A program made the position numbers and the translations under genes. A model generated the notes under the pieces. It ran no database searches. It saw nothing but the letters and a program-made list of their open reading frames with translations, and was not told where the DNA came from. A DNA stretch of 55,589 nucleotides from a virus: positions 1 to 55,589 of IMG/VR virus record IMGVR_UViG_3300021090_000026; one strand, written 5' to 3'. Below are positions 1-9,800 of the stretch, piece by piece; within the stretch, counting starts at the first letter, position 1; each line of letters begins with the position of its first letter.

Positions 1-1
1 C

Positions 2-484
2 GGAAACACCGAGACTAAGAAGGACGTTACGAACGAAAATGTGGACGAAGGAAACCCTGACCTAGAGTTCGACCTCGGAAGAATCTACATTTCGATGAAG
101 TCCGATGCGGACGAGAATTTCAACGTTCAACTCAAGGGCATTTCGAAAGATCCTGCTGGACCGTACGCGGTCATCAAGGTTGATCACGTCCGTATCATTG
201 CGAGGAAGTCCATCAAGTACTTGCTCCAACCGACGAAAGATACTCCAGAAAGCGACTGTGCAGGTATCGTCATAAAGGATGGTAACATAATCTTCATTCC
301 TTCGACGAGTGGATACGTTAAATTAGGCGGAGAAGACGCCAGCGCCGCTATTCTGTGTACACCGTTGGCAGCTCCCGCAGGCGGGACTGTATCAGCTCCG
401 CCGATCGTAAGTACGATTGGAAGTACAGTGGGCTCTGGTGGGGCAAACGGAACGTTTTCGACGAAAGTACTAATAAAAGCGTGA
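2..484 (+). CDS. Hypothetical virion/baseplate-region protein, 5' end outside window
   Basis: The reading frame is open to the first bases of the window, so the visible 160 codons are the C-terminal part of a longer protein; a GTG at position 41 is only one possible internal start. The middle is beta-rich (IIFIPSTSGYVKLGG) and the last 45 residues are rich in Ala, Gly, Pro and Ser (VSTIGSTVGSGGANG). Its stop (TGA 482-484) overlaps the start of the following endonuclease. Position directly upstream of baseplate genes suggests a structural or baseplate role; I do not recognise the family. Confidence 0.75.
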   Translation, partial: GNTETKKDVTNENVDEGNPDLEFDLGRIYISMKSDADENFNVQLKGISKDPAGPYAVIKVDHVRIIARKSIKYLLQPTKDTPESDCAGIVIKDGNIIFIPSTSGYVKLGGEDASAAILCTPLAAPAGGTVSAPPIVSTIGSTVGSGGANGTFSTKVLIKA

Positions 485-1335
485 GCTTCTTGTTCGTCGA
501 AATACATCATTCTTATTGGACAAGAAGCCGGAGATCTACCCAAAGAACGGCTCACCTAGAATGTGATGAATGCTGTCAAAATTACACAAAACCCTTTACA
601 ATAAGCGCTTCTTATAACAAATCTAAAATGACGTTTTGTTCAGTCGCGTGTCAAAATTCATCGCAGCAATTGGGTGGAACGCTTGACGAACTAAAAAGAA
701 AAGTGTTTCAAGAAAACATGGGTGTCGGCAACCCTTCAAAGGTTCCTGAAACATTAGAAAAAATACGAGCAACAACTTTCAAGAACTATGGAGTCGAGTA
801 CTGTTTACAAAGCCCCAAGATCAAAGAAAAACAGATCAAAACGTGTCTCCAAAATCTGGAGGTGACGAATCCTTCCAAATCAGATTTTGTCAAACAAAGA
901 AAAGTTGAAACGTGTTTGACAAGATATGGTGTAGATAATCCTATGAAAATTCCCCATGTGAAAGAAGTATTCCCATGGAAAGAAGTAGCACAAAAAGCCA
1001 GTAAAAGTCGAACTCTGAACGGAGTGCAACGAAGCTCTAGACATGAAGACCGTTTCTACGAACGTTTGGTCGAAGAATTTTCAGAAGAAAATGTTCTTCG
1101 TTGGGTCGCTATCAATGGTTGGACGATTGATTTTTACATCAAAAATCTTGATAGGTTCGTTGAATTTGATGGCGTTTATTGGCATACAATCACAGATTCA
1201 TCATCTGTCCAGTCGAAAGCAATCAATGAACAAGTAGCAAGAGACCGAAGGAAGGATCAATGGTTTAGAGAACGTGGATTTATCCTCGAGAGAATAACTG
1301 ATCTCGAATTTGAGAATTTTGCGAGGAACGACTAA
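481..1335 (+). CDS. Free-standing homing endonuclease, Vsr/EDxHD-like
   Basis: 284 aa from a GTG start that overlaps the previous stop as GTGA. An N-terminal zinc finger is visible (C28-x2-C31, C53-x3-C57). Residues 80-165 hold three repeats around NPSK / GVEYC / GVDNP followed by charged helices, a pattern typical of DNA-binding modules in phage homing enzymes. The C-terminal nuclease part has HEDRFYERL (189-197), TIDFYI (D217), VEFDGVYWH (E229, D230, H235) and a final RDRRKDQWFRERGF helix, as in Vsr-like EDxHD homing endonucleases. Codon use is more AT-rich than in the neighbours, which fits a mobile gene inserted between virion genes. Neither neighbour seems interrupted, so it is intergenic rather than intronic. 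Confidence 0.85.
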   Translation: MSFLFVEIHHSYWTRSRRSTQRTAHLECDECCQNYTKPFTISASYNKSKMTFCSVACQNSSQQLGGTLDELKRKVFQENMGVGNPSKVPETLEKIRATTFKNYGVEYCLQSPKIKEKQIKTCLQNLEVTNPSKSDFVKQRKVETCLTRYGVDNPMKIPHVKEVFPWKEVAQKASKSRTLNGVQRSSRHEDRFYERLVEEFSEENVLRWVAINGWTIDFYIKNLDRFVEFDGVYWHTITDSSSVQSKAINEQVARDRRKDQWFRERGFILERITDLEFENFARND

Positions 1336-1337
1336 CA

Positions 1338-2276
1338 ATGTCCTTCAATTCGCCAATCCTCGGACCCAAGGGCATCGGAATGGTCGACGACGACGGGAAG
1401 TTGACTGACGATGCTCGGAATGCATTCACAGCGCAAGTACTTCTCCTTCTCGCCGGAGGAAACAGGGACGGTAAGGGTCCCAAGATATCGTCCCTCCTCG
1501 GATTTCCATTTCCGCCCATGCCAGGACCGAAGCTGGTGGATCCGGACAAGCTGCTGTTGAATCCTCTAGACCCGCTTGGGGACCTATTCTGGTTCGAACC
1601 ATCTCCGTTGGCTCTTATGATGACTCCTGTGATAATCGATCCGGAGAAAGCGTATCAAAAGATCATAGTGACCAATCTTTACGAACCCATAGTAAAAATG
1701 TTGAACATGGACGGGAACCTCAACGCTCCCCCTCTGTTCGATCCAACGGCATTTTTTGACGTGGAGGTCAAGATACCCCAGTTCTTGATAGAACTGAATG
1801 CGGCATTGTTAGACCCTAAACTTCAGACCGCATTCGATATCAAGTACAAGGTTGGAGTTCCGAAACTCGTGGACCTTGCTTTGAAACTTCCGAAGCTCTT
1901 CAAAGCGCCTCCCATTCCTCCCGCTGTTCCTATCCCACCCATCCCAGATTTCAACTTCCTCATATTCCCGGACCTGTTCACGGGAATCCTAAGCATTCCT
2001 CTAGAGGTTCTGAAACCCAGTCTTGTGATCAAGTTGATCAGCATGCCACCGTCACCACCCGATCTCTTTTTGAAGATCGGATCGATCGTGCTGGATCTCT
2101 TTCTCAAGCTTCTAGAAAATCTCGGGCTTTTGGTCATCCTTCCTAAGCTGCTCGTCGCTACGATAATTGTCATTCTGCAGAACATGGTTTCAATGCTGGT
2201 TTGCGACATGATAGGCGTCATATTGGGAACAGGTCAGCTAGTTAAAGCAGCAGGAACAGTTCTAGGACTGTCATGA
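1338..2276 (+). CDS. Hypothetical Pro/Leu-rich virion protein
   Basis: 312 aa, ATG start two bases after the endonuclease stop. The sequence is very rich in Pro, Leu, Ile and Lys, with repeated short hydrophobic segments broken by prolines (IPPAVPIPPIPDF around 198-210) and a hydrophobic C-terminal third (residues 250-312). No catalytic motif is visible. Its place just before the gp25-like gene suggests a baseplate or tail-tube-associated structural protein, possibly membrane-active during injection; that role is inference. Confidence 0.7.
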   Translation: MSFNSPILGPKGIGMVDDDGKLTDDARNAFTAQVLLLLAGGNRDGKGPKISSLLGFPFPPMPGPKLVDPDKLLLNPLDPLGDLFWFEPSPLALMMTPVIIDPEKAYQKIIVTNLYEPIVKMLNMDGNLNAPPLFDPTAFFDVEVKIPQFLIELNAALLDPKLQTAFDIKYKVGVPKLVDLALKLPKLFKAPPIPPAVPIPPIPDFNFLIFPDLFTGILSIPLEVLKPSLVIKLISMPPSPPDLFLKIGSIVLDLFLKLLENLGLLVILPKLLVATIIVILQNMVSMLVCDMIGVILGTGQLVKAAGTVLGLS

Positions 2277-2277
2277 C

Positions 2278-2751
2278 ATGGCTGTAATTTCCTTCAAAAG
2301 CGTCGGTAAAACCACGGCAACGATTCAGAATGAAAATCTGGATTCGTCTCCGATCCCTATCGGTATTAGAACTCCCGTTCGAGCAGGTATCGTCGAAGTG
2401 GATGGAGTCTTTGCCATGCATTACGACATCCCAGACCAAGTGAACGACAACATCAGAAATCTCATTGAGACGAACCATGGCGAACGTCTCGGACTGTACG
2501 ATTACGGTGCTAATTTGCGAGAACTAACCTTCGAAATCACGGCTAAAGAGGATTTTGAGTCCGAAGTCATGCTCAGGATCAAACGAGCTATTGAAAAATG
2601 GATGCCGTACGTTTCCCTCAAAGGATTTGAAATGTCAAACGAGTTAGAAGAAATAGACAAAACTGGTGTTGTCAAATTCTCTATAACCTACGATCTTCCC
2701 ATTTTAAACGTTTCTGACCAAGCTGTCGACATAATTCTCTACGTCTCCTGA
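2278..2751 (+). CDS. Baseplate wedge protein, T4 gp25 / P2 gpW family
   Basis: 157 aa, close to the usual family length of about 130-150. The hallmark is IPIGIRTPVRAG (27-38), then YDIPDQVNDNIRNLI (50-64), TNHGERLGLYDYGANLREL (67-85), and a C-terminal strand pair. In T4-type phages gp25 joins the wedge to the sheath and is needed for baseplate assembly and sheath contraction. The stop overlaps the start of the GIY-YIG gene (TGATG), and the gp6-like gene follows that insert, so the normal gp25-gp6 order is preserved. Confidence 0.9.
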   Translation: MAVISFKSVGKTTATIQNENLDSSPIPIGIRTPVRAGIVEVDGVFAMHYDIPDQVNDNIRNLIETNHGERLGLYDYGANLRELTFEITAKEDFESEVMLRIKRAIEKWMPYVSLKGFEMSNELEEIDKTGVVKFSITYDLPILNVSDQAVDIILYVS

Positions 2752-3386
2752 TGCTATTTTACGTCTACATAGATTGGACTCTTGAACAGATCCCTAGACG
2801 GTTCTACGTTGGCAAGGGAGATGCTGGGAGGGTGAAGTTTATTCGTCGAAACAAACGGCATCGTGCTATCTCTAAAGCTTACGGGCAACGCAGAGAGGTA
2901 GTATTCTCCACCGATTCTGAAGTTGAAGCTCTACAGATAGAAAAGAAGTTGATCGCAGAATTCAAGACTCGTGGAGATGTCAAAGGTCAGTGGGGAGCGA
3001 ATTTCACCGAGGGTGGGGATGGTGTCTGCGGGAGGCTTCATGACGAGAAGACTAAACGACAGATTAGCCAAAAGATGGCCGGTATACCGAAGTCGGAAGA
3101 AACTCGCATGAAGATGCGAGTTCGTAAAGTCAACAAGCGTGTTGTTCAATATGATTTGAACGGAAAAGAGATCGCAAAGTTTCCTTCTATCAGTGAAACT
3201 ATTCATCAAACAGGAATAAGCTCGATTAGTCTCTGTTGCCGTCGGGTAATTAAGTCTGCTGGAAAATCTGTTTGGAGGTACGAAGGAGATCATTTCGATC
3301 CCAAAACTCCGTATGTCTGTACACCAGAGCATCGACAAAAGCTGAGCAAAGCTAAGTTGAAACAGAAAGAATATCATGGCGTCTAG
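2751..3386 (+). CDS. GIY-YIG homing endonuclease with NUMOD modules (Seg-like)
   Basis: 211 aa. GIY-YIG catalytic domain at residues 1-90: FYVYIDW (GIY equivalent), RRFYVGKGDAGR (YIG equivalent with the conserved Arg), and E62 in SEVEALQIEK as the metal-binding Glu. After it come a NUMOD3-like segment (HDEKTKRQISQKMAG, 98-112), a NUMOD1-like DNA-binding segment (VVQYDLNGKEIAKFPSI, 131-147) and a second short NUMOD3-like tail (TPEHRQKLSKAKL). It starts on the gp25 stop (TGATG) and its end overlaps the gp6-like start by 11 bp, so it sits between two essential genes without breaking them, as Seg enzymes do in T4. Confidence 0.93.
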   Translation: MLFYVYIDWTLEQIPRRFYVGKGDAGRVKFIRRNKRHRAISKAYGQRREVVFSTDSEVEALQIEKKLIAEFKTRGDVKGQWGANFTEGGDGVCGRLHDEKTKRQISQKMAGIPKSEETRMKMRVRKVNKRVVQYDLNGKEIAKFPSISETIHQTGISSISLCCRRVIKSAGKSVWRYEGDHFDPKTPYVCTPEHRQKLSKAKLKQKEYHGV

Positions 3387-5223
3387 CACAAAAAACGATG
3401 CGCTCAAAGCTGTACGACAAAGGCAATACCTCAATAAGGATTTTGACGGGCTTCGAGCTGATCTGATCGAATACGCTCGGACATTCTACGGAGAGAACGT
3501 GAATAACGACTTCTCTGAATCGAGCCTTGGAGGTCTGATGGTGGATATGGCAGCCTATGTTGGCGACGTCATGTCATTCTACCTAGATCATCAATTCACA
3601 GAGATGGATCCGAATCTCGCTGTGGAAACTGACAACATCGAACGGTTGCTTCGGCGTGCAGGAGTTGAGATCACCGGTGCATCGCCAGCCGTGGTTATGC
3701 AATCGTTCTTCGTGGAAGTTCCTGCTGTATCGGTCAACGGAGTGAGCATTCCAGATTCCTCTGCCATTCCGATCATCGATGCTGGAACGATCGTCACTTC
3801 TGATGGCGGTATCGAATACCTTCTTTTAGACAGGATCGATTACACTCTACAAGATGTCGACGGCAACTTGAAGTGCGATATCCAGGTGGGAGATGCTTCA
3901 ACGGACGGAACTCCCAAAAGCTTCATCCTCAAGGGTACGAGCATCTGTATTTCGGGAAGGCAGACCCAAGAAAGCTTCACGATTGGTTCGTTCGTCGCCT
4001 TTAGGGAAATCACGTTGTCCAGCCCGAATGTCACAGAGATCCAATCGGTCTACGATTCCTTGGGAAACAGTTACTACGAGGTCGGAAGTCTGTCGCAGGA
4101 CACAGTTTACTCCAGACGTCCGAATGTGGGTAATGACTCTGATCTGGTTCCTGAACTGCTCGAACTTAAACCAGCTCCCTACAGATACACGAAGGCCACG
4201 AACCTCGACAACCGAACTACGACTCTTGTATTCGGAGGAGGATCGGCTGAGACGATAGAGGATGATGTCATTCCTGATCCGAGTGAATTCGCTCTACCGT
4301 TGTACGGAAGAACGACATTCTCTAGGATTAGCATCGATCCGCAGCAACTCATCACCACAAGGACCCTGGGTGTAGCTTCGTCCAACGTAACCTTGACCAT
4401 TAGCTACAGGTATGGAGGAGGTCTGAACCACAATGCCGAGCCCGGAACCATAAGAAATGTCAAGGCTATGGCCATGACTTTCCCATCGAACGTAACTTCG
4501 GATGTCGCAGCAAGAGTTCGTTCGTCTGCTGAGACCAAGAATGTCAAGAGAGCTTCCGGCGGAGAAGATCCCCCTGATATCGATGAACTCAAGACCCTCA
4601 TTCCGAATGCCAGAAATTCCCAAAGTCGAATCGTCACCAAACCTGACCTCATCTCTCGTATCTATTTGATGCCCGCGAACTTCGGCAGGGTGTTCAGGGC
4701 TGCTACCAGGCAGAATGCTAACAATCCGTTAGCATCTATCCTGTACATCATCAGCAGAGATGAAAATTCTAACCTGATCGTTGCTCCAGATGCTTTGAAG
4801 GATAACCTTCGCAAGTATCTGAACGACTACAGAATGATCTCCGATGCTATCGACATCGTCGATGCTCAGGTCATCAATGTTCGAGTTATCTTCGAAACTA
4901 CCGTCGATAACTCGATGAACAAGAAGATCGTGCTTCAGAATGTCATCCAGAAGATCCAGAAGTACTTCAACATCAAGAACTTCCAGATTGACCAACCTCT
5001 CATCCTTTCTGACCTGCATAACATCATCTACAACAGCATCGGTGTCCTGTCCGTCAACAAGCTGAAGATTGATAACGTCTTCGGAGCTGTCGGGAACAGG
5101 GTTTACAGCGATGCTTTCTTCGACATAGATTCGAACACCACCCGCGGAATGGTCGTTCCATCTCCGGGAGCCATCTTCGAACTCCGGTTTCCCGAGAACG
5201 ATATTGTGGGAAAAGCAGTTTGA
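3376..5223 (+). CDS. Baseplate wedge protein, T4 gp6 / P2 gpJ-like
   Basis: 615 aa, near the 660 of T4 gp6. The N-terminus carries the typical YLNKDFDGLRADLIEYAR (20-37) and FSESSLGGLMVDMAAYVGDV (51-70) region of gp6/J-like proteins, followed by a long beta-rich body and a C-terminal alpha/beta region with RTFSRISID..., LISRIYLMPANFGRV and DALKDNLRKYLNDYRM. In contractile phages this protein dimerises into the ring that holds the wedges together. It is the strongest marker that the virion has a contractile tail. Confidence 0.9.
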   Translation: MASSTKNDALKAVRQRQYLNKDFDGLRADLIEYARTFYGENVNNDFSESSLGGLMVDMAAYVGDVMSFYLDHQFTEMDPNLAVETDNIERLLRRAGVEITGASPAVVMQSFFVEVPAVSVNGVSIPDSSAIPIIDAGTIVTSDGGIEYLLLDRIDYTLQDVDGNLKCDIQVGDASTDGTPKSFILKGTSICISGRQTQESFTIGSFVAFREITLSSPNVTEIQSVYDSLGNSYYEVGSLSQDTVYSRRPNVGNDSDLVPELLELKPAPYRYTKATNLDNRTTTLVFGGGSAETIEDDVIPDPSEFALPLYGRTTFSRISIDPQQLITTRTLGVASSNVTLTISYRYGGGLNHNAEPGTIRNVKAMAMTFPSNVTSDVAARVRSSAETKNVKRASGGEDPPDIDELKTLIPNARNSQSRIVTKPDLISRIYLMPANFGRVFRAATRQNANNPLASILYIISRDENSNLIVAPDALKDNLRKYLNDYRMISDAIDIVDAQVINVRVIFETTVDNSMNKKIVLQNVIQKIQKYFNIKNFQIDQPLILSDLHNIIYNSIGVLSVNKLKIDNVFGAVGNRVYSDAFFDIDSNTTRGMVVPSPGAIFELRFPENDIVGKAV

Positions 5224-5274
5224 GCTTCGGTTCAGTATCGGGTACTTACTTAGAGAAGTCCCCGAGGCAGAACA

Positions 5275-6819
5275 TTGTATCGAATCTTCAAACCAAGTAG
5301 CGACACGTACATCACTGACAAGATCGTCAAACGCCTGCACAAAACTACGGCCAACGTAGGATTAGCTGCGAGCATCGATCTGTTCGTTCTCTATGGAATA
5401 ACCTTCTCAGGTTCAGTTCCTAATCACGAACTTTCTCGAGCTCTTATCAAGTTCGACCTGACTGATCTACACGCAGATTACGCTGCGGGCAAGTTTGACA
5501 TCACAAATCCGACTTTCAACTGCACGTTGAAGATGTTCGATGTCTACGGTGGACAGTCCACTCCGGACAATTTTAGCCTGCAAGTGTACCCTTTGTCTCG
5601 ATCCTTTCAAGAAGGTATCGGAAGGGATGTTATCTTCTTTCAAGATTCAGATGCTTCGAACTTCATCACAGCAACTTTTGATGGATCTACACCCAGCGTA
5701 TGGTTTCTTAGCGGAGCGAATGCTAAGGGAGCTCTGGGAAATTCCAGCATCGACGTGATCTCGACCGCTGATCTCGGAGCAGGGACTGTCAGCTTGACAG
5801 TGAGCCAGTCCTTCGTGGTTGGAGATGAAAATTTGAGCGTGGATGTCACAAGAATTGTTTCTGCCACGCTGGCAGGGCTAATTCCCGACAAAGGATTCAG
5901 AGTTTCCTTCAGCGAAACAGACGAAAATGCGTTGGCAACGAAGTTCGTCAAACGTTTCGGGTCTTCGAATGCGAGCAATCCTTACATCAGACCTCAGCTG
6001 ATAATGAGGTACAACGATGCTATCAACAGCCATGAATCTAACTTCTTGTTCGATGTGACTGGAACTCTCGTTCTCTACAACTACGTTAGAGGAGAGTTGA
6101 GAAATTTCGTCTCTGGATCGTCGAATACTGCCCTAACGGGGCAGAATAGTATGCTTGTGAAGTTGACAACGCCCGTTTCTACCAGCAATGGATTCATCCG
6201 GTACGAAACACATGCGTCCGCTTCTCAGCACAGAATTGGATCTAGCAACGTCACTGGCATCTATTCTTCGACTTTCGCGCTGTCGTCAAACGATCCATTT
6301 CTTCGCACAAAACTTCAGCAATCTGGATCGATAATGTTTCAGCAGGTTTGGACGTCAACGGATAGACAAGTTCCGTACTTCAGTGGATCTCTCACGGTCT
6401 ATCCGAATTTCGGAACAACGGGTCCGGCCACGCCCAAACGTTACAATATCAACATCACGAACATGGCAGAAGAGTACACAATCACTGACATTGCTCGCAT
6501 GCGATTGTTTATATTTGACTATTCATCTCCGATGTTTAAATTGGTCAAAACACCTCTCGAAACACCTTCGGTGGTTCTAGAAAATGTCTTCTACTCAGTT
6601 AGAGATGCGATCACCAATACCGTTCTTGTACCTTTCGATCGAATCTACTCGTCTACCAAGTTGTCATCGGATAGTGAGGGGATGTACTTCGACATCTGGA
6701 TGACATCTTTACTTGATGGTCGAGCTTACGTTGTAGACATAATGCTTGTGGAAGGTTCTAAAGAAACCATCTACAGGAATGTCGGTCCGGCATTTAGAGT
6801 TCTCACAGCAGGTGCTTGA
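5275..6819 (+). CDS. Virion protein with DNRLRE-like N-terminal domain
   Basis: 514 aa from a TTG start placed 8 bases after a GAGG ribosome-binding site (cccgaggcagaacaTTG); no upstream ATG fits. Residues 1-65 (YRIFKPSSDTYITD, NVGLAASIDLFVLYG, SRALIKFDL) follow the DNRLRE domain pattern found in phage and secreted beta-sandwich proteins. The rest is Ser/Thr/Asn-rich and beta-structured, without Cys clusters or catalytic motifs. Its position after gp6 suggests a baseplate spoke, neck or fibre-attachment protein. Confidence 0.75.
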   Translation: MYRIFKPSSDTYITDKIVKRLHKTTANVGLAASIDLFVLYGITFSGSVPNHELSRALIKFDLTDLHADYAAGKFDITNPTFNCTLKMFDVYGGQSTPDNFSLQVYPLSRSFQEGIGRDVIFFQDSDASNFITATFDGSTPSVWFLSGANAKGALGNSSIDVISTADLGAGTVSLTVSQSFVVGDENLSVDVTRIVSATLAGLIPDKGFRVSFSETDENALATKFVKRFGSSNASNPYIRPQLIMRYNDAINSHESNFLFDVTGTLVLYNYVRGELRNFVSGSSNTALTGQNSMLVKLTTPVSTSNGFIRYETHASASQHRIGSSNVTGIYSSTFALSSNDPFLRTKLQQSGSIMFQQVWTSTDRQVPYFSGSLTVYPNFGTTGPATPKRYNINITNMAEEYTITDIARMRLFIFDYSSPMFKLVKTPLETPSVVLENVFYSVRDAITNTVLVPFDRIYSSTKLSSDSEGMYFDIWMTSLLDGRAYVVDIMLVEGSKETIYRNVGPAFRVLTAGA

Positions 6820-6829
6820 AAGTTAGCCA

Positions 6830-9800
6830 ATGACGTTTCGCAATCCACTCATCCCGACAAATGTCGATCAGGGAGACTTGATCGACATCGTTAAAAACGG
6901 TCGAAGCGTTACCATGCGTGGATCGGATTTCTCTGACACGAATTCGAATTCGACCTCATCATTCGCATACGACCCGCCTTCCCAAGGTCTCAAATCGACG
7001 CAGCAGCTGAATGTCGATTGGAGTCGCTTCGAAAACCACACGTTCTTTAACTCTGCAGAAGTCAATACCAACGTTGCATTCGACAAGATGATCAATTTCT
7101 TTCCGTTCGACGGAACAAGAAGCGAAGTTGAGAGTTTCTTCGAAAAGATGACTGGTTTCGAAAAGTACATCTACGATCGTTTTCCCAAGAACAACGGATT
7201 TCTCTTCTTCAGCAGCAGCTACATCGTCGTCAAAGACTACACCGGAGGATTGTTTCCAGAAATTTCAAAAACGAGAAGCGGACAATCGGTCCTAGCTCCT
7301 GACAGTTCTTTCACAGTCGAGTTCCAGCTCTACATTCCAACAGTCACGAATGATGTCCAAGTTGTCTTTCAAAAGATAGTTGGAAGCGACGGCATAACGT
7401 CATTCCTGACCCAGTCTACGAACGTGACGTCCGCTCTCGTCGGGATGTGTGTTACTTCAGGTTCAGCGACAACATCCACCAGCGCATCGTTCGAAAAAGG
7501 TAGATTCCATCACGTTGCTTTCGTCTATAACAAGAACGACGGAACAAACTACCTGACTCTTTACAAGAACGGAAGCCCAATTTCTGTATCTTCTGCGAAT
7601 GACATAAATAGGATCGCCATGGATTCTGCTCCGCTAACTATCGGAAGCGGATCACAATTCAGAATTGGAACTCAAACATTCCTTCCAAAAGAAATTCTCT
7701 CAGGAGCGATGGACGAATTTCGCTTTTTTCATTCTGCAAGAACGTCAGAACAACTTACAAAGAACGCCTACAAGAGCATCTTCCCAACAGACGATCTGAA
7801 GTTGTACTACAAATTCAACGAGCCCACCGGTTCGTTCGGTGCCAGCGAAGCCGACTCTATCAATGGAATCGTTCTCGATAGCTCTGGTAAATCCCTTCAT
7901 TCTTTTGTGACGAACTTTACTCAAGGGCTTCGATCGACAGGCAGTCTTTCCGTACCGATGACTTACGAGAAAATTACTCTCTGCCCAATTCTCTTTCCAG
8001 GGCATCCCGACGTCGTGAATTTGAACACGAGCTTACTCAACTCTGCGAGCATCTACGATTCTATCAATCCAAATCTCATAACCAAACTGCTGCCAGCTCA
8101 CTACATCATGCAAGGTCGAGAGCACGCAGGGTTGGATAGCGACATGGGTCCAATTTCCAACGCGTACGGAGGAACTAACATCCCTGGAAAGGGTAAGCTC
8201 GGCCAGACCCAACTGCTTCTTTCTATGCTCTACGTTTGGGGTAAGTTCTTCGATGAGATGAAACTCTACATCGATGCATTCGCTAAATCAGAAGATGTCG
8301 ATTACGATCCGAACAAGAGTGCAGCCGACCATTTTCTCCCGTTGTTATTTCAAAAGTGGGGAGTCAAAATCCCGTCGTTCTTCGTAGATTCTACGATAGA
8401 ACAGTTCATCGATGCAGAAAATCTGAGACCGGCGATTAGCACAGATAGGAACTCTCTCCAGTACATTCAGAATCAAATCCTTCGTCGTGTCCTTGTCAAC
8501 TTGAACGAGATCATCAAGTCAAAAGGAACGCAACACAGCGTTCGTTCGTTCCTTCGATCCATGGGATTCGATCCAGACAACAGCTTCAGAATCAAAGAGT
8601 ATGGAGGACCGACACGTCGTAACCTTTCATTCTCTAGAGAATCAAAAAGCGAAATCGGAAAAATGCTTGACTTCGTATCTGGAGGATACGTGCAAACCCA
8701 GGGATTCTTCAGTTCTTCTAAGTTAGAAACTGGATTTCCAGAGTCGCGAGTGACGCATACGTTCAAATCTGTTTTCCCTCCCCATGGTATTTCTGCCAAC
8801 GTGAACGATGGTCTTTGGACATCTGGGTCATGGTCTTACGAAGGACTCTATCGTTTTCCGCAAGGTAGACCGACCCCCGCGACCCAGAGCTTAGTTCGTC
8901 TTCAGACGACAGGTGCATTGGCCTCTGCACTCCCTGGCGTCATCTTCAATTTGCTAGCTATCAGCGGAACGACCGCAGCGAACACTCGCATCGTCCTGTA
9001 CGGTCGCACTGGATTCCAACCCAGCATTACAGGTGTGCCTCTTCTAACGATGCAACTAACAGGGTCTAATATCTTCGATGGAGAAAACTGGAACGTGTCA
9101 TTCGGAATGAGCCGAAACGATGAAGCCCAGTCGTTGTCATCTTCGTATTACCTTCGAGCTGCCAAACACAACGTCGGGCAAATAACATCTTACGTTACTC
9201 AAACGTACTTCAAAGAACTACAAGGAGGATTTAATCCTGCTGCGAGTGCTCTTTGCACAATCACAGGTTCGTATAACGCATCGGGAACATTCCTCGCAAT
9301 CGGATCAGCTTCTCTTCCTTTGGGAACTAACGCCGCAGCATACGTTTATCTCAACACATCCGACGCTACGATACCATCAGAAGTTAGATCGACACACTTC
9401 AACGGGCAAGTAGCTCAGATGAGATTTTGGTCTAAGAATGTGTCCAACGTTGAATGGAATGAGCACATCAAAAATCCGAAATCATTTGGAGTCCAAGATC
9501 CCTCAGCAAACTTTAATTTCGCAATCACTCCTACGGGTTCGTTCAGTCGATTGAGAAATGACATCTCGATGGACCAGCAGGGTCGAACGACTAATGCAAC
9601 TGGAGAAATACTTCTGCAAGACTATTCTCAGAATAATCGTCACATGACAGCAACAAGTTTTCCGGTGAATAAACAAATTTTCTCTCCAGTCATCTGGAAC
9701 TACGACTTTATTTCTCCGAACTTCGATGATGGAATCACGAATGAAAAGATTCGAATCAGAGGATACCAGTCGTACAACAAAGTTCTAGAAACGCCCTGGG

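Noticed and set aside
355-480. Earlier start for the first endonuclease
   Set aside because: These codons are the shadow of the preceding gene; the GTG overlapping its stop is the better start.
184-555. Opposite-strand frames inside the virion genes
   Set aside because: They mirror real genes in codon phase, have no start signals, and produce no recognisable protein patterns.
2751-3386. Group I intron carrying the GIY-YIG gene
   Set aside because: Both flanking genes are complete with their own starts and stops, and no catalytic intron core is seen.
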